Source: Prostheceraeus crozeri (lineage: Eukaryota > Platyhelminthes > Polycladida > Euryleptidae). From it: DNA of 64,000 nucleotides. The position numbers were made by a program, and so were the translations under genes. The DNA lies in assembly GCA_907163375.1 (NCBI GenBank), contig CAJQUW010007812.1:62001-126000 (forward strand). The letters are read 5' to 3'. The notes beneath the pieces are model-generated. The model searched no databases, was not told where the DNA came from, and worked only from the letters and a program-made list of their open reading frames with translations. Positions 62,401 through 64,000 of the stretch are shown here, one piece after another. Position 1 is the stretch's first letter. Every line of letters starts with the position of its first letter.

Positions 62401-63693
62401 TTTAACGCGCTTTCGTTACTTTTTGCTTTGACGTATTTTCAAACTTTTCCTCAAACATTACCGACTTCAGGAAGGTCACATTGTGCAACCAATTTTGAAA
62501 GGTACTGTTTTCGAAGGTTTGAATTTTGAGCTTTCTGTGAACACTTTGTAAACACATTTGTCTAGATGATAACTTTCATCCAATTCGTCGATTTTCAACA
62601 TAAGTACAGCATTTTGCTAACATAAATCTAAAATTCATGTCATGATTATCAAGTATGTATACCACATAATATATATCGGCATTGTATGCATTTTTGATAA
62701 TTCAAATACTGTTAGCCTAATATTAACCTACTACTTATTAAAGATTTTGGTAGTTATGACACATTGCGTTATTTGCATCTTTTCCTAGTCATTTGAAAAC
62801 TTATGATATCTTCAAATCCTCGATCTTCTTTACAATTATAATTAAAAGAATTTAGATTTGAAGAATGCAATTTCACAAACATTGAAGCAGTCATTGCACT
62901 ACAGTCAACATAACTTATTACATTCTGCTTTAGACTCTTGCGCAAGACACCTTGCAAATAAGCTGCACAATTCTTGCAGGTTTGCGGGAGATCTTCTTCG
63001 TAAGATTTGTCACCAGATGTGTAAAAATAGCAAGCCATCTAAGCGAGGAATCTTTAACTCGAACTTCGCACTTGAATTATTGATAATGAGGTCAAATCTG
63101 AGTGTTTTGCCCGAACCTTTGCACTTCAACCGCATGATATGTGAAGAAGTCAACGCAAACTGCCATTACTTCATGAACAGAGAGGATTGAACTTTTATAA
63201 TTTCTTTTTTAAAATAATAAATTAATTAAAAAATATTAAAAAAGAATTGATTAAAATTACGAACTGCTCATCAGAAAATGAAATTGACTACAATTGTTTA
63301 TTACAGAAATTGCAGTTGCAATTAATTACAGCACTAGTCTGGCGGAGATAAGTCGCTTGAGTACATTAGTGTTTTATGATTGGTTCTCCGTCGCTATGTT
63401 TGACCTTGATTTCGCAGATACACACAGTGAAGAGGGTCTGTTAATCACTGACATATATCAAGTGATCTGATGCATTAGAATCTACGTAGCAAATCTTAAT
63501 AACAACAGTTTTGATACTAGAGGGCCTCTGCCTAGACCAACAAACTTGAATAAAAATGAAACTAAAGATGAAACCAGAAAAGGAAAGGATACTCATTTCA
63601 TTCACGCTTATAGCATGTGGGTAAGGGCATGTGGATCAGATGGCTCGTAGGTCAACGGCCGTGTGGATCACATGGACAGTGGCTTAGAGCATG
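59477..63693. other. No gene recognised
   Basis: Host-like AT-rich sequence. Only a near-palindrome at 61310-61353 (repeated CTCATGAGACTC) stands out. Confidence 0.4.
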
Positions 63694-63944
63694 TATTAGG
63701 TAGAGTCGCAACTCAGCATTAGTCAAATCCCCAATGTGTATGCAGCTTCGATTTTGTTAAATGAACTCGAGTTGAGACCCAGTCAGTACCAAATGTGAGA
63801 TAAGCAAATTTCTGCAGTTTTGAAAAAATTACCATGGAATTGACTGATCATGACAGCAACACAGACGGAATAATATCATAAATAGCAAATCCTCCGTGTC
63901 ATGACATCCTTGGAGAGGTTAAGCTTGTTCAATTAGCAATTCGA
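63694..63944 (+). repeat. Right copy of ~250-bp direct repeat (partner 2234-2496)
   Basis: Same orientation as the left copy. The end matches the last codons of the 2467-2550 exon (AATTAGCAATTCG) but the stop codon is changed, so this copy is either a paralogue or a relic. Confidence 0.75.
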
Positions 63945-64000
63945 TGGGTTACTGTTAAATTAATTCATTAATTAAATTAATTCGTTGTTACTGTTATGCT

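Overview
The window is nuclear DNA of an invertebrate animal; the phylum cannot be fixed from sequence. Evidence for a eukaryote is spliceosomal introns, TATA and CCAAT promoters, AATAAA signals, and a dense load of animal-type transposons (Polinton/Maverick, hAT, Tc1/mariner, Penelope-like, LINE, CAC-terminus DNA transposons, MITEs). Little host coding sequence is visible: one plausible terminal exon near 2.5 kb.

Layout. 0.6-1.3 kb: an internally deleted hAT transposon. 2.2-2.6 kb: a host-type exon plus a ~250 bp segment repeated at the far right end (63.7-63.9 kb). 3.96-26.8 kb: a truncated AT-rich Polinton ('B, copy 1') split by a second, unrelated Polinton ('A', ~6.6-26.3 kb). 26.8-27.5 kb: hAT-like and Tc1-like fragments. 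28.0-48.6 kb: a DNA transposon with 0.56-0.60 kb terminal inverted repeats (TIRs), CACGGTG ends and a TTTG duplication, whose transposase gene is split by a full-length AT-rich Polinton ('B, copy 2', 29274-46424) with AGT...ACT ends and a perfect 6-bp target duplication TACGAC. 49-52 kb: a decayed Penelope-like element carrying a complete mariner-type insertion with TA duplication. 53 kb: a LINE reverse-transcriptase relic. 55.3-56.1 kb: an 834-bp MITE. 58.5-59.5 kb: a truncated Tc/mariner-family transposase ending in a perfect hairpin. The rest is featureless or low-copy sequence.

Polinton A is virus-like and gene-dense. On the plus strand it has a spliced gene, a DEDDh exonuclease, a membrane-RING protein, a basic core protein, packaging ATPase, chromodomain integrase, capsid proteins and an adenain-type protease. 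Two penton-like paralogues follow. On the minus strand it has protein-primed-type DNA polymerase B and, most strikingly, a 181-residue TATA-binding-protein-like protein beside two tandem small proteins with a PC4-like pattern. Genes at both ends begin with a start codon that stands alone in an exon before a 67-bp intron, and one such exon can serve two downstream acceptors in frame. Together these suggest an element with its own transcription and splicing logic.

Polinton B is very AT-rich and encodes a DUF8207-like protein, penton-like protein, ATPase, PolB (several frameshifts), a coiled-coil fibre-like protein with a phage tail-fibre motif, minor and major capsid proteins, a phospholipase A2-integrase fusion and a protease. 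GC-rich double hairpins with mostly 3-nt loops are scattered through it, inside and between genes, including exactly at the PLA2-integrase junction.
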